Made by a program: the position numbers and the translations under genes | NCBI GenBank assembly: GCA_937973905.1 | Contig: CALJJR010000001.1 | Location: forward strand, 1-64,000 | DNA length: 64,000 bases | Source: an uncultured Arenicella sp. | Lineage (GTDB): Bacteria; Pseudomonadota; Gammaproteobacteria; Arenicellales; Arenicellaceae | Direction of reading: 5' to 3' | Notes under the pieces: generated by a model | The model's database searches: none | What the model was told of the DNA's origin: nothing | The model's input: only the letters and a program-made list of their open reading frames with translations | Shown here: in pieces, positions 10,420-19,282 of the stretch | Position numbering within the stretch: position 1 is the stretch's first letter | How the letters are laid out: each line of letters begins with the position of its first letter

Positions 10420-10899
10420 ATGGTTAGATTACTGATCCCCCTGGTCGCCATCTTCCTTATCTGGTTGTTGTTCTTTTCATCGCTAAGCAAACGCCTGCGG
10501 ATTGGCTTAAGTGCGGCCGTAGTACTGGCAACGATATTTGGGCTTTGGCTTGATACCAATGGGCGTGGAATTAATACCAAAAGAATCACGCCAGCCGAGG
10601 TCACTTCGTGTGGAATCAGCGGCGAGTACAGTTATCGAACCAATTACAATCTCACGGTTTGCCTACAAAATAACTCGGGAAGTGCCACAGTACAGCGATT
10701 GCGGGTGCGCTACGATATGCTGGAATGCGCAACGGGTGATTGCCAGATCATTGACAGCTCAGAGGCGATCTTGAATGTCGCAATTCCTGCTAACGACAAA
10801 ATCCAACACGTAGATAACGTTTCGTTCAAACGATCCCCAGGAATTGATGCACCCACAATTTTTGCGGCTGATGTGCTGGAAGTTTGGGCCTCTCGCTAA
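10420..10899 (+). CDS. uncharacterised two-helix membrane protein
   Basis: 159 residues. Two hydrophobic helices (about 2-20 and 28-46) lead into a roughly 110-residue periplasmic part with several cysteines (SCGISGEY, TVCLQNNSG, LECATGDCQII) that could form disulfides. The predicted beta-rich segment (NLTVCLQNNSGSATVQRLRVRYDML) looks like a small immunoglobulin-like or FxLYD-like domain, but I cannot name a family. It opposes the gspE-like gene with a 132-bp divergent gap and is followed 6 bp later by the next + strand ORF, so the two form a small pair inserted between minus-strand genes. Function unknown. Confidence 0.6.
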   Translation: MVRLLIPLVAIFLIWLLFFSSLSKRLRIGLSAAVVLATIFGLWLDTNGRGINTKRITPAEVTSCGISGEYSYRTNYNLTVCLQNNSGSATVQRLRVRYDMLECATGDCQIIDSSEAILNVAIPANDKIQHVDNVSFKRSPGIDAPTIFAADVLEVWASR

Positions 10900-10905
10900 G
10901 CTTCA

Positions 10906-11349
10906 ATGCAGCGCTCAATATTACTACGTGCCGTACTTATGGGCTTTGGTATTCTTGGCCTCGGCTTCGCCCTCGTTTTGTTTATGAGCTTAAGCAATCA
11001 AGCTCAGCATAAAGATCCGCAATTGTTTAGCGACTTGATATCAGGGCAAACCAGCAAACGACGTATAAATGGAGTTCGAGTTTGGGTGTCTCGGCTGGAC
11101 ACCCAACAGCATGAGTCGCTCGGCCCTAACCATCCCTGTAAAAGTCTAGAATTCTGCATTATTGCTGCCGAGGGCTCAGGGTCGGGGCTAGATCTGGTTT
11201 ACACCCTTGAACCGCCTCCACAATTAACGAGCGCTCAGCCGTGGGTCGGCGGCTTTGTTGATCCCAGCAGCGGAGACGTATTTGATTTGGCGGGCCGAGC
11301 ATATGGGTCAACAACCTCTGCCAACAGAAAAATTATCGCTCTTCCTTAA
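10906..11349 (+). CDS. membrane-anchored protein resembling a cluster-less Rieske subunit
   Basis: 147 residues with a single N-terminal membrane anchor (about 5-30) and a periplasmic domain. The order of elements recalls a ubiquinol-cytochrome c reductase Rieske subunit: a stretch like GQTSKRRINGVRVWVSRLD (compare GQ..tvkWrGkPVfVrrRt) and the ending GGFVDPSSGDVFDLAGRAY...IIALP (compare GF.CPCHGS.yDlsGRv..GPAP..L.VP). The Cys and His that bind the 2Fe-2S cluster are not present at these places. The resemblance is my reading by eye and has not been tested. It may be translated with the preceding ORF (6-bp gap). Confidence 0.55.
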   Translation: MQRSILLRAVLMGFGILGLGFALVLFMSLSNQAQHKDPQLFSDLISGQTSKRRINGVRVWVSRLDTQQHESLGPNHPCKSLEFCIIAAEGSGSGLDLVYTLEPPPQLTSAQPWVGGFVDPSSGDVFDLAGRAYGSTTSANRKIIALP

Positions 11350-11362
11350 GCTTAAAATTGCT

Positions 11363-12355
11363 TTACCCAAACCATTGCAATGGCTGCTCGTGGAGCAGTG
11401 CGGCTTGTTCGCGCAAGCTCAGGATGTGATCTTCCCAACAGCGCTGCGTATTAAACCAAGGGAATGCGCGCTTGAACGCCGGGTCATCCCAACGGCGCGC
11501 CAACCATCCATAATAGTGAATCAGGCGCAACGTGCGCAGCGCTTCAATAAGATGGAGCTGGCGAGCATCAAACTCACAAAACTCAGTGTAACCGGCTAAA
11601 ACGGCATCCAATCCTGCGGTCATTTCCGCGCGATCACCCGATAAGAACATCCATAAATCCTGCACAGCAGGAGCCATTCGCGCATCGTCAAAATCAACGA
11701 TATGAGGCCCCTCATCGGTCCACAGAACATTGCTGGGGTGGCAGTCACCATGACATCGAATCAAAGGCACATCTCCAGCTCGCCCATAACACTGAGCGGC
11801 CTCGCGCAGAAGCTGCTCGGTCAACGATGCGTATGCTTCAACGAGCTCAGCAGGAATAAACCCCTGCGCCAACACAAAGTCTCGCGGCCCGGTGCCAAAG
11901 GTCTCGATATTTAGTTCTGGACGGTGTTCGAATGGCGCACTCCCGCCAGCACGATGGATGCGCCCCATGAACCTTCCCATTTGTTCGAGTTGATCAAAAT
12001 CCTCAAGATCAGGGGCTCGGCCACCACGATTGGGAAACAATGAAAACCGAAAATCCGTGGTGGTGAGCAGCGTTTGCCCTTGAATTTCGAGTGGCGCAAC
12101 TACCGGTATCTCAATTTCGGCCATCTGCTGAGTAAACCGGTGCTCCTCTAAAATTTGCTGATCAGTCCAACGCAGGGGCCGGTAAAACTTGACCACCAGA
12201 CTCTCGCCACTTTCTAGGCCCACGCGATAGACACGGTTCTCGTAGCTATTCAGGGCCAAGAGCCTCCCATCGCATTCAAAACCAACCTGCTCGACACTAT
12301 TTAAAATATCATCAGGAGATAGATTGGCGTAAGCCTGGGGGGTTTCAGTGGTCAC
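11363..12355 (-). CDS. srkA: stress response kinase A (YihE/RdoA family Ser/Thr kinase)
   Basis: APH-fold protein kinase of the YihE/SrkA family, linked in E. coli to survival under stress and to counteracting MazF-type toxicity. 330 residues, near the family length. Motifs: VYRVGLESGESLVVKFYRP (nucleotide-binding Lys), catalytic loop IRCHGDCHPSNVLW and the metal-binding IVDFDDARMAP. GTG start at 12355 chosen because AGGAG lies six bases upstream. It is the next gene after the mscL terminator and is convergent with the + strand pair at 10.4-11.3 kb. Confidence 0.92.
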   Translation of the reverse strand: MTTETPQAYANLSPDDILNSVEQVGFECDGRLLALNSYENRVYRVGLESGESLVVKFYRPLRWTDQQILEEHRFTQQMAEIEIPVVAPLEIQGQTLLTTTDFRFSLFPNRGGRAPDLEDFDQLEQMGRFMGRIHRAGGSAPFEHRPELNIETFGTGPRDFVLAQGFIPAELVEAYASLTEQLLREAAQCYGRAGDVPLIRCHGDCHPSNVLWTDEGPHIVDFDDARMAPAVQDLWMFLSGDRAEMTAGLDAVLAGYTEFCEFDARQLHLIEALRTLRLIHYYGWLARRWDDPAFKRAFPWFNTQRCWEDHILSLREQAALLHEQPLQWFG

Positions 12356-12389
12356 TTATTACTCCTGATGCGAGAAAAAATTGTAGCGC

Positions 12390-12420
12390 AAAAAAAACCG
12401 CCGGGTTGTCCGGCGGTCTC
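12390..12420 (-). terminator. Rho-independent terminator after mscL
   Basis: Read on the minus strand: CCGCCGG, loop ACAAC, CCGGCGG, then a run of eight T. Seven perfect GC pairs. It lies 25-55 bp after the mscL stop and isolates mscL from srkA. Confidence 0.92.
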
Positions 12421-12444
12421 TTACTTAATACTAATTGGCAAGTG

Positions 12445-12876
12445 CTAGCTTTTGCCCAACGCATCTCTGATTTCGGTAAGTAGCTTAACTTCGTCAGATG
12501 GTTCTGCCGCAGCTTCCGCTTCTGCCTCTTCCTGCGCAGCTTTAGCAGCGTTCATGCCTTTAATCACCATGAACAAAGCAAACGCCACGATCAAAAATGT
12601 GATTATTGAGTTGATGAACAACCCGTAGTTAATTGTGATAGCGCCGGCTTCAGAGGCGGCAGCAACAGTCGCATACTGAGCGCCTTCTGCGCCGTCTTTG
12701 ATCACCATGAACATATTACTGAAATCAACGCCGCCAGTGAGCATACCCACAACCGGCATGATAATGTCATCGACGAACGATTTTACAATCGTACCGAATG
12801 CAGCACCGATTACGATACCCACAGCCATATCAACAAAATTGCCTTTCATGGCAAAGTCTTTAAATTCTTGCATCAT
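12445..12876 (-). CDS. mscL: large-conductance mechanosensitive channel MscL
   Basis: Homopentameric inner-membrane channel that opens on membrane tension during hypo-osmotic shock. About 143 residues. The N-terminal signature EFKDFAMKGNFVDMAVGIVIGAAFG runs into TM1, then a periplasmic loop, TM2 (INSIITFLIVAFALFMVIKGMN) and a cytoplasmic helical bundle (EVKLLTEIRDAL). The ORF track begins nine codons early; AGGAGatttct directly precedes the ATG-ATG pair at 12876/12873, matching the usual MscL start. The periplasmic loop and the Ala/Glu-rich linker before the C-terminal bundle are somewhat long. Confidence 0.97.
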   Translation of the reverse strand: MMQEFKDFAMKGNFVDMAVGIVIGAAFGTIVKSFVDDIIMPVVGMLTGGVDFSNMFMVIKDGAEGAQYATVAAASEAGAITINYGLFINSIITFLIVAFALFMVIKGMNAAKAAQEEAEAEAAAEPSDEVKLLTEIRDALGKS

Positions 12877-13047
12877 AGAAATCTCCTGCTCCAGGGAGCG
12901 CATGGTTTTTTGATCTAATTAGGTTATAGATCTTATTATTATTGAGTTTTATTTATTCATCTAAACTGACAGTAACCGGGTTGCTGTCCGCTCAGATTCA
13001 CCCATTTAAACCTTGGTGGTCTAGGAATGCAAGAACGGTGTCAGCTA

Positions 13048-13854
13048 TTAGCGTAGTTCGACCTCGTAGTAAGGGTGGTCAGACACACCTTTCGCTAATT
13101 CTCGGCCAGATTCAACCTCAAACCCGCGCGTCAAAATCCAATCTATCCGTTGATCACCTTCTTCTGTCAATCCGGCCTGTTTAATCGCATCAGTGACCGA
13201 AGGGTCCTCTATCGCTGCTTTCAGTGCGGGCTCGCTCAAATTACTATTAAAATCGCCGACTAAGATGGCTGCGTCGTGGCGCAAAAATTCATCCAAGACA
13301 GCATCAAGTTGTTCTGTACGGCCGCGGCCAGTATGCAGATGAGTGTTAATAAATACGGCTGTTTCTCCTTGCCATTCAAATTGAGCGATGGTCATATTGC
13401 GAGGGCTCTTGCGGCTTTTATCCGGCAGCATGCGAACTTCCCAACTATGGATCGGAAATTGTGAGAACGTTGCATTCCCGCGCTGCTCTCTAAACCAACG
13501 AAAACGTGTCGCTGCAAACAGATAAGAAAAATTAGCCGGTGCGGCTAGCACTTGAGTCTGCGGTAGTCCAAGGCCGAGCTTATTTAACCAACTTGCAGCG
13601 TACACTTCCTGAACGCCAGCGAGATCAACGTCCTTCAGCGTCATGGCCGCTCGGTTTATGTCTCGATCACCCTGTAGGCTTTTACCCGTCTGTACATTAA
13701 AGGTCGCCACTGTGAATGAATGCGAGTTTTTTACGTGGTCTGCCTGATTATTGAACTGTTCACCTTTTTGGTTTTTACCAGGTTGGACCCCGCGCGCAAA
13801 TAGAATAAGCGCGACAACAGCGATTGCCAGCAAGCCATAAACAAAGCTAGGCAT
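13048..13854 (-). CDS. membrane-anchored endonuclease/exonuclease/phosphatase (DNase I fold) protein
   Basis: 268 residues. One N-terminal hydrophobic helix (about 3-21) followed by an EEP-superfamily domain. The metal and phosphate site motifs are visible: ATFNVQTG, Glu in LAGVQEVYA, INTHLHTG, LVGDFNSN, and a terminal GVSDHPYYEVEL. QRIDWILTRG corresponds to the strand before the last His. The substrate (nucleic acid, lipid phosphate or inositol phosphate) is not determined by these motifs. It follows the methyltransferase gene by 3 bp and is probably in one operon with it. The anchor suggests action at the outer face of the inner membrane. Confidence 0.85.
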   Translation of the reverse strand: MPSFVYGLLAIAVVALILFARGVQPGKNQKGEQFNNQADHVKNSHSFTVATFNVQTGKSLQGDRDINRAAMTLKDVDLAGVQEVYAASWLNKLGLGLPQTQVLAAPANFSYLFAATRFRWFREQRGNATFSQFPIHSWEVRMLPDKSRKSPRNMTIAQFEWQGETAVFINTHLHTGRGRTEQLDAVLDEFLRHDAAILVGDFNSNLSEPALKAAIEDPSVTDAIKQAGLTEEGDQRIDWILTRGFEVESGRELAKGVSDHPYYEVELR

Positions 13855-13857
13855 GGA

Positions 13858-14664
13858 TTATTTTTGCCCAACTAAGTAAGCAACATAGGAAAGGCAGGCT
13901 TCTCCCTCGGTACTAATGGTGAATTCCCCATTACCGCTTTCTCCGTCGTCATCGGTCCCTTCCCAATAACAATCTACTTGTGAAAACCCAGCCTCGAGCA
14001 GAACTTCTCGTAGCTCCGGCAAACCCCAAAGGCGCCACTCATAGGTAAAAGCATCCTTCATTTCAGTGCCGTCAGGAAACCGGAAATGAATATGCAGCTT
14101 TGCCTCCCCAGTGATTGGATTGATTGCGTCTTGATCCCAGACATAGGTGAAGCTCTCATCATCCATTTCTGTTTCTTCTTCGAGCTCTTGAATACTCTCT
14201 GGGCCACCATGTAAGTCGACGACAAAAATCCCTTCCTCGCCTAAATCCTCATGAACACCTTTGAAATAGGCGAGCATCTCGGGGCGTGTTTTAAATATCC
14301 AATAGGAGAAGTTTTGCGCGCAGCGTACATCGGGAGAATGACGACTGGGGTTCCGAGCATCCTCTTCATATTGATGCACGCGCTCTGCAATTTTCCCTAA
14401 TGGCTTAAGATTGTTATCCCTGCCCCAAGCAAGCGGTTCTGGATCGATATCGTACGACTCTGTGGTGTAGTCATCACCAAGTTTGACCCATTCAGCAGAC
14501 AGAAGACATGTACCACAAAAGTCCTCCCTGAAGTGGTTGGGCGAGCGCCCGCGAATGGCTTTATAAGTATCTACAAGAAACTGCACATCTTGATCTGCCG
14601 ACTGCACAGCCCGTTGATATAACACATATTTATCGGCTGTTTTTGCGGTGAATTTTGGCGCCAT
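13858..14664 (-). CDS. class I SAM-dependent methyltransferase
   Basis: 268 residues. REDFCGTCLLSAEWVKLG forms the SAM-binding loop (a variant motif I with the FCGT signature of a distinct methyltransferase group), followed by TESYDIDPEPLAWG (acidic residue for the ribose). C-terminal strands (FTYEWRLWGLPELREVLLEAGFSQVDCYWEG) are typical of Rossmann-fold small-molecule methyltransferases. The second half is rich in Asp/Glu. Substrate unknown. First gene of the leftward pair; upstream is the AT-rich strand-switch region, where its promoter should lie. Confidence 0.8.
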   Translation of the reverse strand: MAPKFTAKTADKYVLYQRAVQSADQDVQFLVDTYKAIRGRSPNHFREDFCGTCLLSAEWVKLGDDYTTESYDIDPEPLAWGRDNNLKPLGKIAERVHQYEEDARNPSRHSPDVRCAQNFSYWIFKTRPEMLAYFKGVHEDLGEEGIFVVDLHGGPESIQELEEETEMDDESFTYVWDQDAINPITGEAKLHIHFRFPDGTEMKDAFTYEWRLWGLPELREVLLEAGFSQVDCYWEGTDDDGESGNGEFTISTEGEACLSYVAYLVGQK

Positions 14665-14959
14665 ACTGAGTTTGATTTCATGCTAGTCAAGAAGGTGCTA
14701 GAGTCTAAAGCATTCCTTGATTCTGAAACAGTAATTAAGACCAATCCAAGAACACATGCAAAGGTGTACACTTTGCCTCACCCGAAAAGTACTAAGCATT
14801 TCTAAATCATCGCAAAAGTAACCCTACTAGCGCAAAAATCTGCACTTAAGCACCGGCTTTCACGTCGTGTCTTTTGAGCGTGAGTGCCAATAATATTTGC
14901 TAACTCATTGATATTTTTAAAAAGACTCTAAAACTCGATTTTTAATAATATTTACACAC

Positions 14960-14968
14960 TTATACACA
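14960..14968 (+). promoter_or_regulatory. DnaA box TTATACACA
   Basis: Perfect match to the TTATNCACA DnaA-box consensus, placed inside the most AT-rich part of the intergenic region. Confidence 0.55.
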
Positions 14969-15133
14969 ATAAATTTTTGTCAAGACTTTTGTAAAAATTA
15001 TTTAGTGGAAATTGCACAAACACAGAAAAATTCTCTTAACTGTTTGTTTTTAATAGATAAACTTCATTACACAGAGGTTACAACCAAGATAACGTCGATG
15101 TTCCAAGTTACTTCGATTCAGAAAAGGGGCGTT

Positions 15134-15154
15134 TTATCAACAAAGTTATCCACA
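15134..15154 (+). promoter_or_regulatory. paired DnaA boxes TTATCAACA and TTATCCACA
   Basis: TTATCCACA at 15146-15154 is the strongest known DnaA-box form. TTATCAACA at 15134-15142 has one mismatch and lies in the same orientation with a 3-nt gap, so the two are 12 bp apart, about one helical turn. They sit 83 bp before the priA start. Confidence 0.6.
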
Positions 15155-15236
15155 GGCTGTTCACGCTAATAAAACGCGTATTTACGCTATTTGTGGTCGG
15201 TTTGTTAACAATGTTCCAACAACTCAGGTGTCTAGA

Positions 15237-17441
15237 ATGATTGCTAGCATTGCTCGAGTGGCAGTGCCAGTGCCGCTGCGACAAAGCTTTGACTTTTTAT
15301 TGCCTGCTGAACTCGATGATGCGCCAGTGGGAGCACGTGTGCGTGTGCCTTTTGGCCGCCGTGAGCTAATCGGCATTTTAGTATCAAAAGAAGCGAGTTC
15401 CGAGGTGCCGTTAGAAAAGCTAAAACCAATCAAAGAGGTCATCGACGAGGAGAGCGTTTTTGGACCAGAGCTGTGGTCAACTCTGCAGTGGTTAAGCAAC
15501 TATTATCTGGCCCCCATTGGAGAAGTCACCGACACCGCTCTGCCGGTATTGCTGCGCCAAGGGCACCCTTTAAAGCCTGCCAGCGAAACGCGCTGGCGTT
15601 TGAGCGAGCACGGCAGGTCTGCAGCATCCGACGAGCTCGCTAGAGCGCCTTTGCAGCTGGCGATTGTAAAACGGTTTGTCGCTTCACAATCTCTGGGAGC
15701 CGAAGATTTTGCTCAGGAATCACGCGGCTGGCGGGCAGCGATTCGAAGCTTGGTAAAGAAAGGTTGGCTGGAAGAGTTATCAAGCATTCCGCAGATTCAG
15801 CCAGAAGCAGGCAGTAATCAACACGTCGAACTCAATGGCGAACAGCAACACGCCGCTCAGGACCTCCTCGCCAGAATCAGCGCAGAAGCTTTTAGCTGCA
15901 CTTTACTGCATGGCGTAACTGGCAGCGGTAAAACTGAAGTCTATTTCACCGCTATGCGGGCGGCTTTGGCGTTGGAAAAACAGGTCCTTTTGCTGGTACC
16001 TGAGATAGGCCTTACGCCGCAGCTAATTCAGCGTGTAAAGCAATCGTTTGATTGTCCGGTTGTGGTGCTGCACTCCGGTCTCACTGATCAGGCTAGGCAT
16101 ACTGCATGGTGGCACGCTCGCCAAGGCAACGCCGGCATTGTAATAGGTACGCGCTCAGCGGTATTCGTACCGCTCAAAAGCCCCGGTCTCGTTGTGGTTG
16201 ACGAAGAACACGACAACTCATTAAAGCAGCAAGATGGCGTACGCTATCAAGCGCGTGACGTTGCCATCTATCGCGCAAATCGCATGCAGGTCCCTATCGT
16301 TCTTGGCTCGGCAACACCATCAATTGAATCTCTACACAACGCCCAAAATGGGCGCTACCACCTGGCAAAATTATCGAAACGTGCAACCAAAGCAGCACTG
16401 CCAAAAATTGAGCTGATTAACCTTAGAAATCAACCTGCTCGCGATGGCTTGTCGCCGGCCCTGGTGAACGCGATTAAAACCACGCTGGCCGCCACTCAAC
16501 AAGTGATGATATTTCTCAATCGGCGGGGCTATGCACCTGTACTGTATTGCGCAGCCTGCGGGACCACCAGCCAATGCCATCGCTGCGATTCGAATTTAAC
16601 CTTTCATCAAACTACCAATCGCTTACGTTGTCACCATTGTGGCTTTGAAGGCCGAGCAACGGGTGCATGCAGTGCCTGTAAGCAGCAGGAAATGGTGGAA
16701 ATCGGGGAGGGCACACAACGGGTTGAAGACGCTCTAAACGAGCTTTTCCCTACCGCCAGAATACTGCGAATAGATCGCGACTCAACCACACGCAAAGGTG
16801 AACTCGAAGCCAAGCTGGCTATGGTAATGAATCAAGACGTTGATATCGTGCTTGGAACGCAGCTACTCGCCAAAGGGCATGATTTTCCGGGTGTAAAAAC
16901 GGTCGGGATACTGGGGGCAGACCAGGGCTTGTACTCCACTGACTTTAGAGCGCGCGAAAATCTATTTCAGCAGTTGCTACAGGTGGCCGGAAGAGCCGGC
17001 AGACACGGGGAAGCGGGTACCGTATACGTCCAAACAGCGTTTCCAAATGAGGAATTTTTTGCTTTTGCGCAGGCACACGACTTTGATGGTTTTGCAGCAG
17101 CGCTTTTGCAAGAACGGGAAGCCACACACTTCCCACCATTTGGTTATTTCGCTGTACTCAGAGCAGAGTCAACACACCAAACCAAAGCGATGCAGTTTTT
17201 GCGACGAGTACGCCAAAACCTGGCTCAGTATGATGATGTCTTAGTCATGGACGCGGTGGCGGCACCCATGGAACGACGAGCGGGCCGCTATCGAGCTCAG
17301 CTCTTGTTTAACGGTCGGGGAAGGCGCCAATTAAATACGTGTTTGCAAGAATGTTTACGGCTTATCCAAGCGCCAGAACTAAAACAATTGTCTAACTCGG
17401 TTCGATGGTCTTTGGATGTCGATCCGAGTGATCTCTTCTAA
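15237..17441 (+). CDS. priA: primosomal protein N' (replication restart helicase PriA)
   Basis: 3'-5' helicase that recognises stalled forks and reloads the replisome. About 734 residues, as in E. coli (732). Seen: N-terminal DNA-binding domain, Walker A GVTGSGKTEVY, Walker B VVDEEHDNS, and a zinc-binding insert with paired cysteines (YCAACG, CHRC, CHHCG, CSACK). Helicase motifs V/VI appear as GTQLLAKGHDFP and QVAGRAGRHG. The ORF track starts at a GTG at 15228; the ATG at 15237 is preferred because CAGGTG precedes it at Shine-Dalgarno distance. It lies just right of the DnaA-box region and before argS, as in Pseudomonas. Confidence 0.96.
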   Translation: MIASIARVAVPVPLRQSFDFLLPAELDDAPVGARVRVPFGRRELIGILVSKEASSEVPLEKLKPIKEVIDEESVFGPELWSTLQWLSNYYLAPIGEVTDTALPVLLRQGHPLKPASETRWRLSEHGRSAASDELARAPLQLAIVKRFVASQSLGAEDFAQESRGWRAAIRSLVKKGWLEELSSIPQIQPEAGSNQHVELNGEQQHAAQDLLARISAEAFSCTLLHGVTGSGKTEVYFTAMRAALALEKQVLLLVPEIGLTPQLIQRVKQSFDCPVVVLHSGLTDQARHTAWWHARQGNAGIVIGTRSAVFVPLKSPGLVVVDEEHDNSLKQQDGVRYQARDVAIYRANRMQVPIVLGSATPSIESLHNAQNGRYHLAKLSKRATKAALPKIELINLRNQPARDGLSPALVNAIKTTLAATQQVMIFLNRRGYAPVLYCAACGTTSQCHRCDSNLTFHQTTNRLRCHHCGFEGRATGACSACKQQEMVEIGEGTQRVEDALNELFPTARILRIDRDSTTRKGELEAKLAMVMNQDVDIVLGTQLLAKGHDFPGVKTVGILGADQGLYSTDFRARENLFQQLLQVAGRAGRHGEAGTVYVQTAFPNEEFFAFAQAHDFDGFAAALLQEREATHFPPFGYFAVLRAESTHQTKAMQFLRRVRQNLAQYDDVLVMDAVAAPMERRAGRYRAQLLFNGRGRRQLNTCLQECLRLIQAPELKQLSNSVRWSLDVDPSDLF

Positions 17442-17477
17442 GCAGGGTGGAATGCAAGCTTAATTAATCGACAAAAC

Positions 17478-17507
17478 TTACCTAGCAGCTAGGGAAAGCG
17501 GTAGAAT
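17478..17507 (+). promoter_or_regulatory. possible argS promoter with internal palindrome
   Basis: TTACCT, 18-bp spacer, TAGAAT. The -35 end and spacer contain CCTAGcagCTAGG, a perfect 5-bp inverted repeat that could be an operator. It lies 33 bp before the argS start. Read by eye only. Confidence 0.4.
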
Positions 17508-17539
17508 CTGCGCATTGCTGAATCACGCTCAATACTTCA

Positions 17540-19282
17540 TTGAAACAACTTCTTGACGACCTGTTTCTGCAGGCTATTAGCACCCTCAAATCCAATGGAA
17601 TCGTACCTTCAGATCATGAAGTAGTACTGAGATTTGATCGTGCGCGCCAAAAAGAACACGGCGATTTCGCATGCAATGTTGCTATGACTCTGGCCAAACC
17701 AGCCAAGCGTAGTCCGCGTGAACTGGCCGAGCTAATCATTGAACATCTTCCCGACAATCATGCGGTTGCTAAGGTAGAGCTCGCTGGCCCTGGGTTTATT
17801 AATATTTTCCTAAATAGTGATTTGCGCCAAAGGGCTATTTCAGATGCCTTAGAACAAGGGACCAATTACGGCTACGCGGAACCCGGCAGTGGTCGAAAAA
17901 TCATGGTCGAATTCGTTTCCGCGAACCCCACTGGGCCGCTGCATGTTGGCCATGGACGCGGTGCGGCCTATGGTGATACCTTGGCGAGATTGTTAGCGGC
18001 TGCTGGCCACACAGTTGAACGGGAGTACTACGTCAATGACGCTGGTCGACAAATGGATATTTTGGCTGTAAGCGTATGGCTTCGATATCTGCAGGAGAAA
18101 GATACCAAGGTGTCACTCCCCGCAAATGCTTATCAAGGCGACTATATTGTCGCGATGGCCAACGAACTAAGAGAAGAGCACGCCGATCAATATTGTGTCT
18201 CCGCGGATACAATCACTTCGGCACAGCAAGATCTTGACGAAGAAAGCGCCATTGACAGTTTAATCGACTTAGCGAAATCCGAACTCGGCGAAGCCGGCTA
18301 TGCGGTGTTTTTTGATCGGGCACTGACATCTATCTTGGACGATATTAAGCAGGACCTGCACGAGTTTGGTGTCGATTTTGATACTTGGTTTTCTGAGCGA
18401 TCACTATTCACTGACGGCAAAATTGCCACGGCGGTCGAGCACCTTAAAAATAATAATTATGTCTACGAAAAAGGCGGCGCTCTATGGTTTCGTTCCACCC
18501 AATTCGGTGATGAGAAAGATCGAGTTGTAGTTAGAGACAACGGCCAACCCACGTATTTCGCGTCAGATATCGCCTATCACAAAGACAAACTCGATCGTGG
18601 CTTTGACGAGTGCATAAACATTTGGGGCGCTGATCATCATGGCTATATCGCGCGAGTCAAAGCGTCACTTTCGGCTCTCAATCTCGACCCAGAGCGATTA
18701 AAAATCTTGCTGGTGCAGTTCGCCGTGCTTTGGCGCAGCGGTGCGAAGGTAAAGATGTCCACACGCAGCGGCAAATTCGTTACCTTGCGCGAATTACGAG
18801 ACGAAGTTGGCGTTGAGGCGGCCCGGTTCTTTTACGCACAAAGAAAGTCTGAGCAACATATGGACTTTGATCTGGATTTGGCCAAATCTCAGAGTAACGA
18901 CAATCCGGTGTACTACGTTCAATACGCACACGCGAGAATATGTAGTATTTTTCGACAAGCCCAAGAGCGCGGTATAGGCACGGACAATCTCGAAACAGCA
19001 GACTTAAGCCAATTGCAAAGCGATCATGAACAAGCGCTGCTCACCTTGATCGAACGTTTTCCAGAAGCCGTAACCTTAGCTGCGGCAAATTATGAGCCAC
19101 ATCAGATTAGCTATTTTCTTAAAGACGTGGCCACCGCATTTCATTCTTGGTACAACTCCACGAAGTTTCTCGACGCAGACGACGCATCCCGAGCAGGCAT
19201 GCTAGCTCTCTGCTCAGCCATTCGATTGGTACTTGCAAACGGCCTACAGATACTCGGTGTGCAGGCCACGGAGAAGATGTAA
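17540..19282 (+). CDS. argS: arginyl-tRNA synthetase
   Basis: Class I aminoacyl-tRNA synthetase charging tRNA-Arg. 580 residues (E. coli 577). N-terminal tRNA-contact domain, then the HIGH-type motif in ANPTGPLHVGHGRGAAYGD, the catalytic Rossmann fold, the KMSK equivalent KVKMSTRSGKF, and the helical anticodon domain ending LQILGVQATEKM. The first codon is TTG; there is no in-frame ATG or GTG close by and homologues begin at this position, so I accept it. The stop overlaps the start of the SPOR gene (TAATG), which indicates translational coupling. Confidence 0.96.
   Translation: MKQLLDDLFLQAISTLKSNGIVPSDHEVVLRFDRARQKEHGDFACNVAMTLAKPAKRSPRELAELIIEHLPDNHAVAKVELAGPGFINIFLNSDLRQRAISDALEQGTNYGYAEPGSGRKIMVEFVSANPTGPLHVGHGRGAAYGDTLARLLAAAGHTVEREYYVNDAGRQMDILAVSVWLRYLQEKDTKVSLPANAYQGDYIVAMANELREEHADQYCVSADTITSAQQDLDEESAIDSLIDLAKSELGEAGYAVFFDRALTSILDDIKQDLHEFGVDFDTWFSERSLFTDGKIATAVEHLKNNNYVYEKGGALWFRSTQFGDEKDRVVVRDNGQPTYFASDIAYHKDKLDRGFDECINIWGADHHGYIARVKASLSALNLDPERLKILLVQFAVLWRSGAKVKMSTRSGKFVTLRELRDEVGVEAARFFYAQRKSEQHMDFDLDLAKSQSNDNPVYYVQYAHARICSIFRQAQERGIGTDNLETADLSQLQSDHEQALLTLIERFPEAVTLAAANYEPHQISYFLKDVATAFHSWYNSTKFLDADDASRAGMLALCSAIRLVLANGLQILGVQATEKM

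Larger units (their letters stand above)
14665..15236. other. AT-rich divergent intergenic region with DnaA boxes (candidate origin or DnaA-controlled promoter)
   Basis: 570 bp without a credible ORF, the longest gene-free stretch in the window. It separates the leftward methyltransferase from rightward priA. The middle part (about 14880-15060) is strongly AT-rich (tttaataatattt, aaatttttgt, gtaaaaattattta). It contains two perfect TTATNCACA sites and one single-mismatch site. Most genes to the left (5.8-14.7 kb) point left and most to the right (15.2-61.8 kb) point right. This is what a replication origin would look like, but a DnaA-regulated priA promoter fits as well, and dnaA/dnaN/mnmG are not in the window. 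Confidence 0.45.

Noticed and set aside
19147-19281. Upstream extension of the SPOR-domain ORF
   Set aside because: The segment lies in argS in another frame, rich in Arg; the ATG overlapping the argS stop is the natural start.
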